DNA of 64,000 nt from Bacteroidales bacterium (GTDB taxonomy: Bacteria > Bacteroidota > Bacteroidia > Bacteroidales > FEN-979): assembly GCA_017882335.1 (NCBI GenBank), contig JADGPR010000005.1, positions 1 through 64,000 on the forward strand, in the 5' to 3' direction. This document shows positions 10,917-20,043 of the stretch, piece by piece. Below the pieces are notes generated by a model. It made no database searches. It was given only the letters and a program-made list of their open reading frames with translations, and was not told the DNA's origin. The position numbers and the translations under genes were made by a program. Position 1 is the stretch's first letter. Each line of letters starts with the position of its first letter.

Positions 10917-12392
10917 ATGAAAAATCAATTTCTACTGATTATTGGTGCGATTTTATTGACCTGTAATTTACAGGCCCAGTTTCAGAAAAGCTATCATGAA
11001 TTTCCAGGTATTACAAATCGGTATTTTCCGGATCCCGTTAAAGATCAAAATAACTTAAAAAAGGATTTGCCTTTTTATCCGGTAAAACGGAATCTTTTTA
11101 CCCCCGACTCGATGGTATGGCATTGGGACACAATCGTTTGTTACGATCTAAATAATGTCATATACAGAATCTCTGAAACATTTAATGGTTATGGCGGGGT
11201 ATTAGAGACTCTGACGGAGGCATGGTTGAACAATACCTGGAAAAATTATTCGCGTAAAACCCATACATATGATGCAAATGGTAATGATCTGGTCTATCTG
11301 GAAGAATCCTGGAACAATAACAGCTGGGAAGGGAAAAACCGGCATTCATTTTCTTATGATTCAAACGGGAACATGGTGCTTATGGAATGGGAAATCGGGC
11401 AGTCGAACACGTGGCAGAAAATCTCGCAATATTCAATGATCTTTGATACAAATGGAAATATAGATTCCATGTATGTTAACAAAGGGGAGAACAACATATG
11501 GGTCAATAATATCCGGGTTGCATACTCTTGTGACATCAATGGAAATATACTGACAGATCAACGAGAAACATGGTCAGATACTTGTTGGATCCTTTCTTAC
11601 AAGGACACATATACTTATGATGGGAATGGGAATCAAACAATATCGCTAATTGAAATTTGGCAAAACAATAATTGGGAAAATTTCTCCATGGGAACGATGA
11701 CCTATGATACAAATGGGAATTATCTCACTTCTCTCAATGAATTATGGCAAAATAATGCATGGAACAATTCTTCCATAGTCACCTGGACGTATGATGGTAA
11801 TAATTATTTAGCCAGTCTACTCGATCAAGAATGGGTTAACAATACATGGAATAACTTCAATAGCATTTTGTATTTGAATGATTCAAGCGGAAATATGCTT
11901 GTGAAAGTATGGCGGGATTGGCAATCCGGGTGGTTAAATAATTATAAGCTAACATACACTTACGATCTTTTTGGAAATTCGATCACTGGAAAATACGAAT
12001 CCTGGGAAAGCCCGGGAATCTGGATGCCAGGAATTGGCAATCTGGTAGTTTTTTCAAACCATCAGTATGATTTCGGTATTGATATTGAGTTAAACCGATA
12101 TACCGCAATTATTAATTCCATTGTACTTGACGTTAGTCCGAAAGAGCCAGCTTCGCGATTCGTTGTGTTTCCTAATCCTGCACATTCTCAGATCAGGATT
12201 AAGACGGATAAGAATACAATTGGAAGCAATATGTGCATCTCAATTTTTACTTTGGAAGGACGACTTTTGACAATGAGACCACTAACAGACATGAGTCGTG
12301 AAATCGACATTAGCAACCTGCCAAACGGTATTTACATCGTAAAACTAACCAATAACGAAAAAACTGTCGTAGCAAAATTGGTAAAAGAATAA
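10917..12392 (+). CDS. repeat-containing secreted protein with T9SS type A sorting domain
   Basis: Signal peptide MKNQFLLIIGAILLTCNLQAQ; repeats of TYDxNGNxxxxxxExWxNNxW; C-terminal VFPNPAHSQIRIK...GIYIVKLTNNEKTVVAKLVKE. Confidence 0.85.
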   Translation: MKNQFLLIIGAILLTCNLQAQFQKSYHEFPGITNRYFPDPVKDQNNLKKDLPFYPVKRNLFTPDSMVWHWDTIVCYDLNNVIYRISETFNGYGGVLETLTEAWLNNTWKNYSRKTHTYDANGNDLVYLEESWNNNSWEGKNRHSFSYDSNGNMVLMEWEIGQSNTWQKISQYSMIFDTNGNIDSMYVNKGENNIWVNNIRVAYSCDINGNILTDQRETWSDTCWILSYKDTYTYDGNGNQTISLIEIWQNNNWENFSMGTMTYDTNGNYLTSLNELWQNNAWNNSSIVTWTYDGNNYLASLLDQEWVNNTWNNFNSILYLNDSSGNMLVKVWRDWQSGWLNNYKLTYTYDLFGNSITGKYESWESPGIWMPGIGNLVVFSNHQYDFGIDIELNRYTAIINSIVLDVSPKEPASRFVVFPNPAHSQIRIKTDKNTIGSNMCISIFTLEGRLLTMRPLTDMSREIDISNLPNGIYIVKLTNNEKTVVAKLVKE

Positions 12393-12500
12393 TTTCTGGC
12401 TATGTTTGAAAATTTGAGGCAGAGGTCAGAAATCTGAAATTTCATCTCATCCTCCGACACTTTCTCCTGAAAGAGAAGGGGAGTGATAAAGTGGATTTCC

Positions 12501-12536
12501 CTCTCCTTCAGGAGAGCCTGCCTGCCGGCAGGCAGG
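12501..12536. repeat. adjacent palindromes
   Basis: CTCTCCTTCAGGAGAG followed by perfect 20-bp palindrome CCTGCCTGCCGGCAGGCAGG. Confidence 0.7.
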
Positions 12537-12565
12537 GGTTAGGGTGAGGTGGGGAAACTTTCCCC

Positions 12566-13708
12566 TTATTTTCCGGAGAAATATTTTTCCAACAATTCCT
12601 TTGCTGCTGAATAAGGACTGATCTTCCCTGCAATGACATCCGTTTCCATTTTTTTCAGTTGGTGAGCGATATCCTTTCGGGAATAGAAGCTGCTCTTTAT
12701 TGATTCGTCAATAGCGTCGAACAGGACCTGGAGATTCTGTTCCATACGGCGACGGATAAAAAATCCTTTTGCTGAAGTAAAGGTGCAAAAATCGCAGATG
12801 GTTTCCCACACATGCGGGATCCCTTCACGGGTTTGCGCCGAGCAGGTTTCCACAATCGGAATCCATCCAGATTCGGGAGGTGGAAAAAGATGAAGGGCAT
12901 TGAAATATTCGGCTTTGGCCAGATTGGCTTTTGCAATGTTATCCCCATCGGCTTTATTGATGAAGATGGCATCAGCCATCTCGATGATCCCGCGTTTGAT
13001 TCCCTGCAGTTCGTCGCCGGCACCGGCAAGTAGGAGCAGGAGGAAGAAATCCACCATGGAATGAACCGCAGTTTCTGACTGGCCTACACCGACCGTTTCC
13101 ACCAGGATTACATCAAAACCAGCAGCTTCGCAAAGAATGATCGTTTCCCTTGTTTTACGGGCAACGCCACCAAGGGAACCGGCAGAGGGCGAAGGGCGGA
13201 TAAATGCATTCGGATCGTTGGCCAATTCTTCCATTCGGGTTTTATCGCCGAGAATACTACCTTTTGAACGGCTGCTGCTCGGATCAATCGCCAAAACCGC
13301 CAGTCTATGCCCGTGTGCTGTAAGATATCTGCCAAGGGCTTCGATGAAGGTGCTTTTTCCAACCCCGGGAACTCCGGTGATGCCGATACGGATACTTCCA
13401 TTCGACTGCGGACCGCGGACCGCGGTCTGTTGACTGCCGACTGCTGACTGCCGACTGCTTTTCAGACATTCCGCAATGATCTCCTGGGCTTTATCCTGGT
13501 GTGTGTGCAGTGAACTTTCAATAAGGGTAATGGCTTTGCTGAGGATCGTCCGGTTGCCCTCCCTGATACCCTTCACAAAATCCCCGACACTTAATGGCTT
13601 GTGTTTTCTCGATTTCAGTTTCCTGATCGCCTCTTCGTTGATCTGTGAAGGTTGTTCGATCCCCTCCATGACGTTTAATGCGCTTTTATGTTCTTTGCCA
13701 TCAGCCAT
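12566..13708 (-). CDS. meaB: methylmalonyl-CoA mutase-associated GTPase MeaB
   Basis: GITGVPGVGKSTFIE P-loop, AIDPSSSRSKGSILGDKTRM, ETVGVGQSE, NKADGDN; start placed at MADGKEHK, not the ORF start at 13849. Confidence 0.93.
   Translation of the reverse strand: MADGKEHKSALNVMEGIEQPSQINEEAIRKLKSRKHKPLSVGDFVKGIREGNRTILSKAITLIESSLHTHQDKAQEIIAECLKSSRQSAVGSQQTAVRGPQSNGSIRIGITGVPGVGKSTFIEALGRYLTAHGHRLAVLAIDPSSSRSKGSILGDKTRMEELANDPNAFIRPSPSAGSLGGVARKTRETIILCEAAGFDVILVETVGVGQSETAVHSMVDFFLLLLLAGAGDELQGIKRGIIEMADAIFINKADGDNIAKANLAKAEYFNALHLFPPPESGWIPIVETCSAQTREGIPHVWETICDFCTFTSAKGFFIRRRMEQNLQVLFDAIDESIKSSFYSRKDIAHQLKKMETDVIAGKISPYSAAKELLEKYFSGK
13404..13459. repeat. 7-bp tandem repeat inside meaB (GACTGCN), 8 units
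   Basis: gactgcg gaccgcg gaccgcg gtctgtt gactgcc gactgct gactgcc gactgct. Confidence 0.85.
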
Positions 13709-13709
13709 C

Positions 13710-14300
13710 TCAATTCTTTTGAAATACAATTTCCCATGCATGGTCGTTTTCGTAAAGATCAGCAGGCCGGATGATTTTTCCATCACATAAATGGTTGAAT
13801 TCACTCGGTTCGTCATGGCTCTTCCTGTCCCAGCCACAGGTTTTTGCATATACTTTCAGCACCAGTTCAGAACAATAAAAGGAGTCGTCGGAGTTATTGA
13901 AATCAAAGCTATATGGTGTGCCGACAATTTCCGATGCATGACTGCAGGCTTTTTCCATCTCCTGTTTACCGCAGAACCTGGGCTTCAAAATCACGAAATC
14001 ATCGGTTTTCAGAAAGAATTCCTGCAATTCATTAATGATCACTCCTGCTGCAGTGGCTTCAATGATCTTTTCTCTGGGCATGATCATTGCTGTATGGGTC
14101 CAGTAGCCGTCTATAAAGAAATTTGATATCTGGAATTCCCTTCTTGACAGTAAGATCATACCCGGCATCACCACTTTTCTGATATTATCCAGGTTAAGGT
14201 CTGAACACCTGAATTTGCGCCCAAATCTCCAGGTTATATATTTTGAAACCCAGATCAAAGGTATACAGTAATATAGGAATTTCGGATTCCAGGGGATCAT
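13710..14300 (-). CDS. YiiX/permuted papain-like (NlpC/P60 superfamily) enzyme
   Basis: HTAMIMPREKIIEAT, FYCSELVLKVY: His and Cys motifs of permuted papain-fold enzymes. Confidence 0.7.
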   Translation of the reverse strand: MIPWNPKFLYYCIPLIWVSKYITWRFGRKFRCSDLNLDNIRKVVMPGMILLSRREFQISNFFIDGYWTHTAMIMPREKIIEATAAGVIINELQEFFLKTDDFVILKPRFCGKQEMEKACSHASEIVGTPYSFDFNNSDDSFYCSELVLKVYAKTCGWDRKSHDEPSEFNHLCDGKIIRPADLYENDHAWEIVFQKN

Positions 14301-14460
14301 TGGGCAATTAATTAAATAGCGAAATAGCGAAGTAGCGAAATTACTAAATTATTGGTGACTTTTTATAGGGCACCTGATATCCGATTTTTAAATATTACTG
14401 TGAGTTGCAGTTTTACTGTTGATAAATTTCAAAGAATTTATACCTTTGCACCCCTAAATC

Positions 14461-14533
14461 CTCTCCGTAGCTCAGTTGGTAGAGCAATTGACTCTTAATC
14501 AATGGGTCGCAGGTTCGAGCCCTGCCGGGGAGA
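14461..14533 (+). tRNA. tRNA-Lys (anticodon CTT)
   Basis: Cloverleaf read by eye: acceptor CTCTCCG/CGGGGAG, D-arm GCTCAGTTGGTAGAGC, anticodon loop CTCTTAA, T-arm GCAGGTTCGAGCCCTGC, discriminator A. Confidence 0.95.
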
Positions 14534-14543
14534 CAGGAAAATC

Positions 14544-14580
14544 AACCACTTACGAGTAAAATTGTAAGTGGTTTTTATTT
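14544..14580 (+). terminator. rho-independent terminator after tRNA-Lys
   Basis: AACCACTTAC...GTAAGTGGTT perfect 10-bp stem followed by T-rich tract. Confidence 0.85.
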
Positions 14581-14726
14581 TACGCAAGATTCACGCCAGA
14601 ATTTGATGAAATTTTCGGGGTTTTTAGTTCCTCTATCATACAGGAAATGGAAAATCTTAGGGGTCAAAATCAACATAAATTCATTTTTAGAAGTGTCAGG
14701 TTTTTTTGGGGGGGTGACAGAAGAAA

Positions 14727-14757
14727 GAGGCTGCCTCTCAATTTTGAGACAGCCCCC
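14727..14757 (-). terminator. bulged inverted repeat, probable terminator of the OmpA-family gene
   Basis: GGCTG-cc-TCTCAA-TT-TTGAGA-CAGCC, followed on the minus strand by TCTTTCTTCT. Confidence 0.5.
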
Positions 14758-14802
14758 AGACATTAAAACAAAATTCAATCCAAGCCTGACCTTAATTTTT
14801 CA

Positions 14803-16257
14803 TCAATAAGATGTTTTTAATTCAACTCTTCTGTTTTTCGCGCGGCCGGCAGCAGTATTATTGTCGGCAATCGGTCTGGATTCGCCATAACCTATCGCGG
14901 TCAATCGTGATTCCATGATACCCTTTCCCATCAAATAATTTTTTACCGCTTCGGTACGCTTTTGTGACAGGGTGAGGTTGTATTCATCCGTGCCCTGGCT
15001 ATCGGCATGTCCTTCGATAAGTAACTTGGCTGCTTCATACCTTTTGAGTATTCCTACCAGTTCGTCCAGTTGAGCAAGGGATGCTACTTTAAGGATATCC
15101 TTGTTGGTTTCGAAGAAAATTTTACTTGCTATGTTCGTAATCCTTACCAGGTCTTCTTTTGCAATTTCAGGACAACCTTTATTTTCAATTGTTCCCTTGA
15201 TATTCGGACAGAGATCATCAATATCCGCCACGCCATCGCCGTCTGTATCAGGACAACCTTTCAGGCTTTCCGGACCGGCAGCATCCGGACAACGGTCCAT
15301 TTCATTGACGATTCCGTCATTGTCATTATCCATCGGGCATCCATTTGAATTCACCTTGTATCCTGCCTTCGTATCAGGGCAATTATCATCTATGTCAGGA
15401 ACGCCATCGCCATCTGTATCCGGGCATCCTTTGAAATTTGCCGGACCAGCCATATCCGGGCAACGGTCGTCTTTATCTGCAATACCGTCACCATCTTTAT
15501 CGGGGCAACCATTTAATTCCTTGAGACCTGCAATATCAGGACATTTATCCAAATAATCAGGTACGCCATCCTTATCCACATCAAATGGGCATCCGGTTAT
15601 ATCAACGGGAATACCGACAGGTGTGTTGGGACATTTGTCGTTACGGTCAGATACACCGTCATTATCGGCATCTTTTTTCTTGCCAAAATTAAAAGTAACT
15701 CCGACTGTGTGAAGGAGGAAAAAGTCATTTTCTCTTGCCACAACTCCATCCCTTTTATCTGATGTGGAATAAATAAAAGTTTCCTGTAAATTAAGATTAA
15801 CGGTACTACCCAACCTGAAATTTATTCCCCCTCCAAATGAAGGGATTGCCCAATCTATTTTAGATGGACTGATTTCCAGATCTTTATCAAATATCAATAT
15901 GCCACCACCGACAAATAAAAATGGATTTACAACGGCCCGGGATGATAAGAAATTAAACCTGAAATTGAGAAGCGCTGAAGAAAAACCGGTGTTAAAGTAA
16001 TCGCTGTTGCGGTCATACCCCATCGTTCCTTTGGTAATTAGCAGATTTATATCAAAATGTTTTACGATATATCTTGATACAGATAAGCCGCCAAAGCCAT
16101 ACCACGCCTGGTCGAATTTATAGAAGTCTGTACCCAGATCACCTGAATACTGGGTTATACCTCCATGTAAACCGATGTTCCATTTTTTGTCTTCTGTTTG
16201 AGCATATGTGATTAATGTAAATGCAAAGCAAATACATAATAGTAGTAGTTTTTTCAT
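14803..16257 (-). CDS. OmpA family protein with thrombospondin type 3 repeats
   Basis: Signal peptide, beta-barrel N-terminus, repeated DxDGDGVxDxxDxCP motifs, C-terminal OmpA domain IEGHADSQGTDEYNLTLSQKRTEAVKNYL. Confidence 0.93.
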   Translation of the reverse strand: MKKLLLLCICFAFTLITYAQTEDKKWNIGLHGGITQYSGDLGTDFYKFDQAWYGFGGLSVSRYIVKHFDINLLITKGTMGYDRNSDYFNTGFSSALLNFRFNFLSSRAVVNPFLFVGGGILIFDKDLEISPSKIDWAIPSFGGGINFRLGSTVNLNLQETFIYSTSDKRDGVVARENDFFLLHTVGVTFNFGKKKDADNDGVSDRNDKCPNTPVGIPVDITGCPFDVDKDGVPDYLDKCPDIAGLKELNGCPDKDGDGIADKDDRCPDMAGPANFKGCPDTDGDGVPDIDDNCPDTKAGYKVNSNGCPMDNDNDGIVNEMDRCPDAAGPESLKGCPDTDGDGVADIDDLCPNIKGTIENKGCPEIAKEDLVRITNIASKIFFETNKDILKVASLAQLDELVGILKRYEAAKLLIEGHADSQGTDEYNLTLSQKRTEAVKNYLMGKGIMESRLTAIGYGESRPIADNNTAAGRAKNRRVELKTSY

Positions 16258-16359
16258 GGCTCTTTATTTTTAACTACGCTAATGTAGGTTATCATATAGA
16301 GGTATGTGTTACACAACTCTTGAAAAGAGTTACATGATTCACATATTTTTTATACGGGA

Positions 16360-16500
16360 TGGTGCGTTACTGGACACGCCACTCAAATTGACCACTCACT
16401 CGGGCGATTTAAATTGACCAGAACTAGGTTTGGGGACAATAGTGGAAAAAACGCTCGCTTTGACGAGTCTTCGCCGGAACAAAATGACCACCTCACCTTG
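16360..16500. mobile_element. candidate IS21-family terminal region remnant
   Basis: Repeated (minus strand) TGGTCAATTTGAGTGGCGTGTCC / TGGTCAATTTAAATCGCCC / TGGTCATTTTGTTCCGGCG, resembling multiple transposase-binding repeats at IS21 ends; no istA/istB present. Confidence 0.4.
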
Positions 16501-16555
16501 TTGATTGTTAAGAAGATATTGTGGTCAACAAAAATCGGCAGAGGATGGTCAGAAA

Positions 16556-16729
16556 CTCCGGTTTTTCCAAGAATGTGACGAAACGCAGTTCTGGCTGGAC
16601 TATCTTCTGAGGATTGGATTACTGACAGAATCTGAAACAAGGCAAATCGTGTCGGAAGTGGTACAATTATTGAAACTCTTCACCTCAATTAAAAAGAAGA
16701 TAAAAGACAAAATTGAGAGCAAAATTTGA
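16556..16729 (+). pseudogene. 3' fragment of a four-helix-bundle (S23 / 23S rRNA IVP-like) protein gene
   Basis: ETQFWLDYLLRIGLLTESETRQIVSEVVQLLKLFTSIKKKIK matches the C-terminal half of four-helix-bundle proteins; N-terminal half missing beside the IS-like sequence. Confidence 0.6.
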
Positions 16730-16779
16730 ATTGGTATAATTGTATTCCGGTCGAATTCAAAATTCTTTTCATTTTTCCC

Positions 16780-16809
16780 TTGACTTTTAAAAATTGTGTA
16801 TTATATTTG
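16780..16809 (+). promoter_or_regulatory. Bacteroidota promoter (TTG ... TATATTTG)
   Basis: TTGAC at 16780-16784 and TATATTTG at 16802-16809, immediately upstream of the ABC operon. Confidence 0.6.
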
Positions 16810-16811
16810 CA

Positions 16812-16825
16812 GTGTACTAATACAC
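16812..16825. promoter_or_regulatory. candidate GntR (YtrA-subfamily) operator
   Basis: GTGTACTAATACAC, inverted repeat GTGTA-N4-TACAC just downstream of the -7 element. Confidence 0.5.
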
Positions 16826-16839
16826 TAATACATGATAAA

Positions 16840-17547
16840 ATGATTACTATAAAAGATTTAACTTTCTGGTATTCAAAACAAAACAAAATATTTGAAAAAC
16901 TGAACCTGGAGCTGGAAGCCGGCCATATTTACGGTTTATTGGGAAAAAACGGTGCTGGGAAGACCACCCTTTTAAAGCTGATCTGCGGTCTCTCCTTCCC
17001 GAAATCCGGGACCGTTGCCATGGATGGACTGATCCCTGCGAGACGCGAAACGGGCTTCCTGAAGGATATTTTCCTCGTTCCGGAGGAAATTTCCCTTCCT
17101 TCCCTGACTCCGGAAAAATTCGCTGATCTCTATGGGGGCTTTTACCCCGCATTTGATCTTGCTCAATTCAGGGAAATCCTGGGAAAACTTGAGGTTGAAA
17201 CAGTTCAGAAATTCACGGGAATGTCACATGGCCAAAAAAGGAAGGCGATGATTGCCTTCGCCCTGGCCGCCAACACCCGTTACTTGTTTCTTGATGAACC
17301 TACTAACGGAATGGACATCCCCTCCAAGGCCGCCTTCCGGAGGATGCTTGCCGCATCTTTTTTTGAGGAGAAAACGATCATCCTGTCCACCCACATGGTA
17401 CGCGATCTTGAAAGCATGATCGACAGCGTTATCATTCTCGAAAATCACAGGATCATTCTGAACCAGTCAGTGGATCAGAATCTTGAAACCTTTTTCAATG
17501 CCTCCATTAACATCCCTGATAAATTATCTTCCTATTCCGAACATTAA
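16840..17547 (+). CDS. ABC transporter ATP-binding protein
   Basis: GLLGKNGAGKTTLLKL Walker A, SHGQKRK signature, YLFLDEPTNGMD Walker B; start at MITIKDLTF. Confidence 0.93.
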   Translation: MITIKDLTFWYSKQNKIFEKLNLELEAGHIYGLLGKNGAGKTTLLKLICGLSFPKSGTVAMDGLIPARRETGFLKDIFLVPEEISLPSLTPEKFADLYGGFYPAFDLAQFREILGKLEVETVQKFTGMSHGQKRKAMIAFALAANTRYLFLDEPTNGMDIPSKAAFRRMLAASFFEEKTIILSTHMVRDLESMIDSVIILENHRIILNQSVDQNLETFFNASINIPDKLSSYSEH

Positions 17548-17559
17548 AAATATCGAATC

Positions 17560-18375
17560 ATGAACGATACCTTCAACATAAACCGATTCTGGCTGCTGGT
17601 CAGGCGGCAATGGACAGAAAATAAAAAAGTATATCTCCTTCTGTGGGGAGTGATCTCAATTTCCGTCATGGTCCTGCAATTCTTCCCCTCGATTAATGAA
17701 CCTTACATTTTATATATCCTGCTGTTTTGTTTTGGCGGGTGTGCAATATCTACAACCCTTTTCAGCCGCTGGTCCGATTACAGCCGGTCCTCGTTTTACC
17801 TTCTCATCCCCGCATCTGTAACCGAAAAATTTCTATGCGGGTTGTTTTATGGTATCCTTCTGTTTATTCCTGTTTACTGTGTGAATTATTTTATTTTCAG
17901 GTATATTATTACATACCTGGTAATCATACTTTTTGACAATAATCTTCCTTCATTTTCAGCATTTATTAATGGAGCAATACATGAAATTATCACTACTCCA
18001 TTCCCTACTTACATGGTAATTTTCCTTTCATTTCTATTCACACAGTCAATATTTATGACCATTTTCATCCGATTTAAAAAATATCAGGTTTTGATCTTCC
18101 TGATAACGATCATGGCAATTCTTCTGATTTATAATATTGGAATGAATGTCCTGGTGACTAAACTCGTTGATGTTCAGGTCGGATCCATCAGGGCACCCGG
18201 AGTATTTCTCACGTTCTATTCCCCTGATTTTGGATATCAGTCATTTAAATCAATACCTGATGAACACTTTTCTTTTATTAAACTGATCTGGGGCCTCAAT
18301 AACCTTGTCTGGTTCGTGGTTTTTGCCATCTTGTATATTACGGCCAGGTTTAAACTTAAGGAACGCGAAATCTAA
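17560..18375 (+). CDS. ABC-2-like membrane permease
   Basis: Multi-TM protein between ABC ATPase and GntR regulator. Confidence 0.7.
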   Translation: MNDTFNINRFWLLVRRQWTENKKVYLLLWGVISISVMVLQFFPSINEPYILYILLFCFGGCAISTTLFSRWSDYSRSSFYLLIPASVTEKFLCGLFYGILLFIPVYCVNYFIFRYIITYLVIILFDNNLPSFSAFINGAIHEIITTPFPTYMVIFLSFLFTQSIFMTIFIRFKKYQVLIFLITIMAILLIYNIGMNVLVTKLVDVQVGSIRAPGVFLTFYSPDFGYQSFKSIPDEHFSFIKLIWGLNNLVWFVVFAILYITARFKLKEREI

Positions 18376-18387
18376 AAAGCCAGCGAA

Positions 18388-18762
18388 ATGAATTTTACCG
18401 GAAATCAATCCATTTACCTGCAGATCACCGAATTTGTGAAAGAACAGATCCTTTTGAATAAATGGCAGAAGGAGGAGAAAATTCCATCGGTGCGTGACCT
18501 GGCTGCCGAACTCCAGGTGAATCCCAATACCGTAATGCGTGCATATGATTCCCTGCAAATGCAGGGTATCATTTACAATCGCCGGGGCATCGGGAACCAC
18601 GTTTCACCCGATGCAGGGAAGAAGATTCTTGCAGCAAGCAAGGAGAAGTTCCTGCAAACAGAGCTCCCGGCAATTTTCAAAAACATGCTTTTACTGGAGA
18701 TCGGATTTGATGAACTGGAACAACTTTATAAAAGTTTTGTAATTGAACATCGTAAGAAATAA
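18388..18762 (+). CDS. GntR family transcriptional regulator (YtrA subfamily)
   Basis: IYLQITEFVKEQIL...EEKIPSVRDLAAELQVNPNTVMRAYDSLQMQGIIYNRRGIG; short effector domain. Confidence 0.92.
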   Translation: MNFTGNQSIYLQITEFVKEQILLNKWQKEEKIPSVRDLAAELQVNPNTVMRAYDSLQMQGIIYNRRGIGNHVSPDAGKKILAASKEKFLQTELPAIFKNMLLLEIGFDELEQLYKSFVIEHRKK

Positions 18763-18767
18763 AGAGT

Positions 18768-19487
18768 ATGAAAAAGAGCAATATTTTTCTCCTTAGTGCA
18801 TTTTGCCTGGCATTCATATGGATCATCCTAATCGGATGGTTTGCAGCCTCTGCAATCAACAATTATCGCAAAGGAAAAGATCCTTATTTTGCCCGGTCCT
18901 ATAGTCAGATTCTTCAGAGCAGGAAAAAAACATTTCCCGCGCCCACAAGTGAACTGCTTATTTCAGGCGATGGTACTACGGTACTCACCATCCTGCCGGG
19001 CAAAGAGCTATCAGTTTTATGTCGCCCACGGTTATGTCGCTGTTCTTATATTAACTTCAAAAACGGGAGATCAATGATCAGTTTAATAAAACTGCAGGAC
19101 TACGATGAGCCTGTTACAATAACACTTCCGGAGATTCCTTCCCTTTCTCTTACTAATTTTTCTTCTGTATACATAAACGGATTGATTCAAAAGGGGATTA
19201 ATCTCCAATGTAACCGGGTCTCCTTTTTTTCTTCCGGTAATTGCAAAATTGGTTCACTGCGCCTGGATTTTTCGGGGAAGAATGATCAGCAGTCAATATT
19301 TATTGAAAAATCCAACCAGATAGATACCTTCATAGCTTCTGTTAAGGGATTTGGCAACATCAGGTTAGAGACAGCAGGTAATAGGAAGAATCAGATTTCA
19401 TTATCGGAATCAATTAAACTTGAAGCGACAATGGATTTGATGAAGAAACTTGCCATCGGGCCAGAATCCCGTGTTCTGAATAAATAG
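18768..19487 (+). CDS. hypothetical protein with N-terminal TM, last gene of ABC/GntR operon
   Basis: 239 aa, one N-terminal TM then beta-rich region; 5 bp after the GntR gene. Confidence 0.6.
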   Translation: MKKSNIFLLSAFCLAFIWIILIGWFAASAINNYRKGKDPYFARSYSQILQSRKKTFPAPTSELLISGDGTTVLTILPGKELSVLCRPRLCRCSYINFKNGRSMISLIKLQDYDEPVTITLPEIPSLSLTNFSSVYINGLIQKGINLQCNRVSFFSSGNCKIGSLRLDFSGKNDQQSIFIEKSNQIDTFIASVKGFGNIRLETAGNRKNQISLSESIKLEATMDLMKKLAIGPESRVLNK

Positions 19488-20043
19488 ATGTCCTGATGAG
19501 CGTACCATTCAAATCCGCTTTCATTCGTTTTTCCATGTGTTAAATTTATCTTGGGGTTCCGTTCAATTACCTCTCGAATTCTCCTTTCCAAAGTCGTGTA
19601 TTTAACATCTTAATCTGATTAAACTTTTTTTATCGCCTTGACCCATAGAGGTGTAATGATACCAAAGGAAAAATTGTCTCGGAATTGTCTCATAAAACAG
19701 TCAAAAATATCCGGTTTCATTTAGTTGAATAGGGTTTTGGAAGGAAGGTGAATCGGTTGGAGTCGGTTTAATTCTGTTCAACCAAGGGTGATTTCAAAAT
19801 GATATGGATTAACCCCGCATAGAACTTGCCACTTAAAATTTCATTGAAGAACTCCGTGGTCTACGAAACAAACAAATAGGAATATTAACTTTTTCAGAAT
19901 GAAGGTACAAAAGTTCTTACATTATTGCCAAAATAATTGTACATTACACAATCTTTTTGAAAAATACTTGATGCGTTCTTGATACTTTTCAGAAATACAA
20001 TTAAAAAATGAATTTTTAGAACGCACCTTAAATATAAAACACA

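Noticed and set aside
12566-13849. Using the full ORF start for MeaB
   Set aside because: The first 47 codons overlap the upstream YiiX-like gene and look out of family; MADGKEHK start is more plausible.
15101-15556. Plus-strand 151-aa ORF over the OmpA gene
   Set aside because: Antisense reading of thrombospondin type 3 repeats (SPSVSGQPF pattern).
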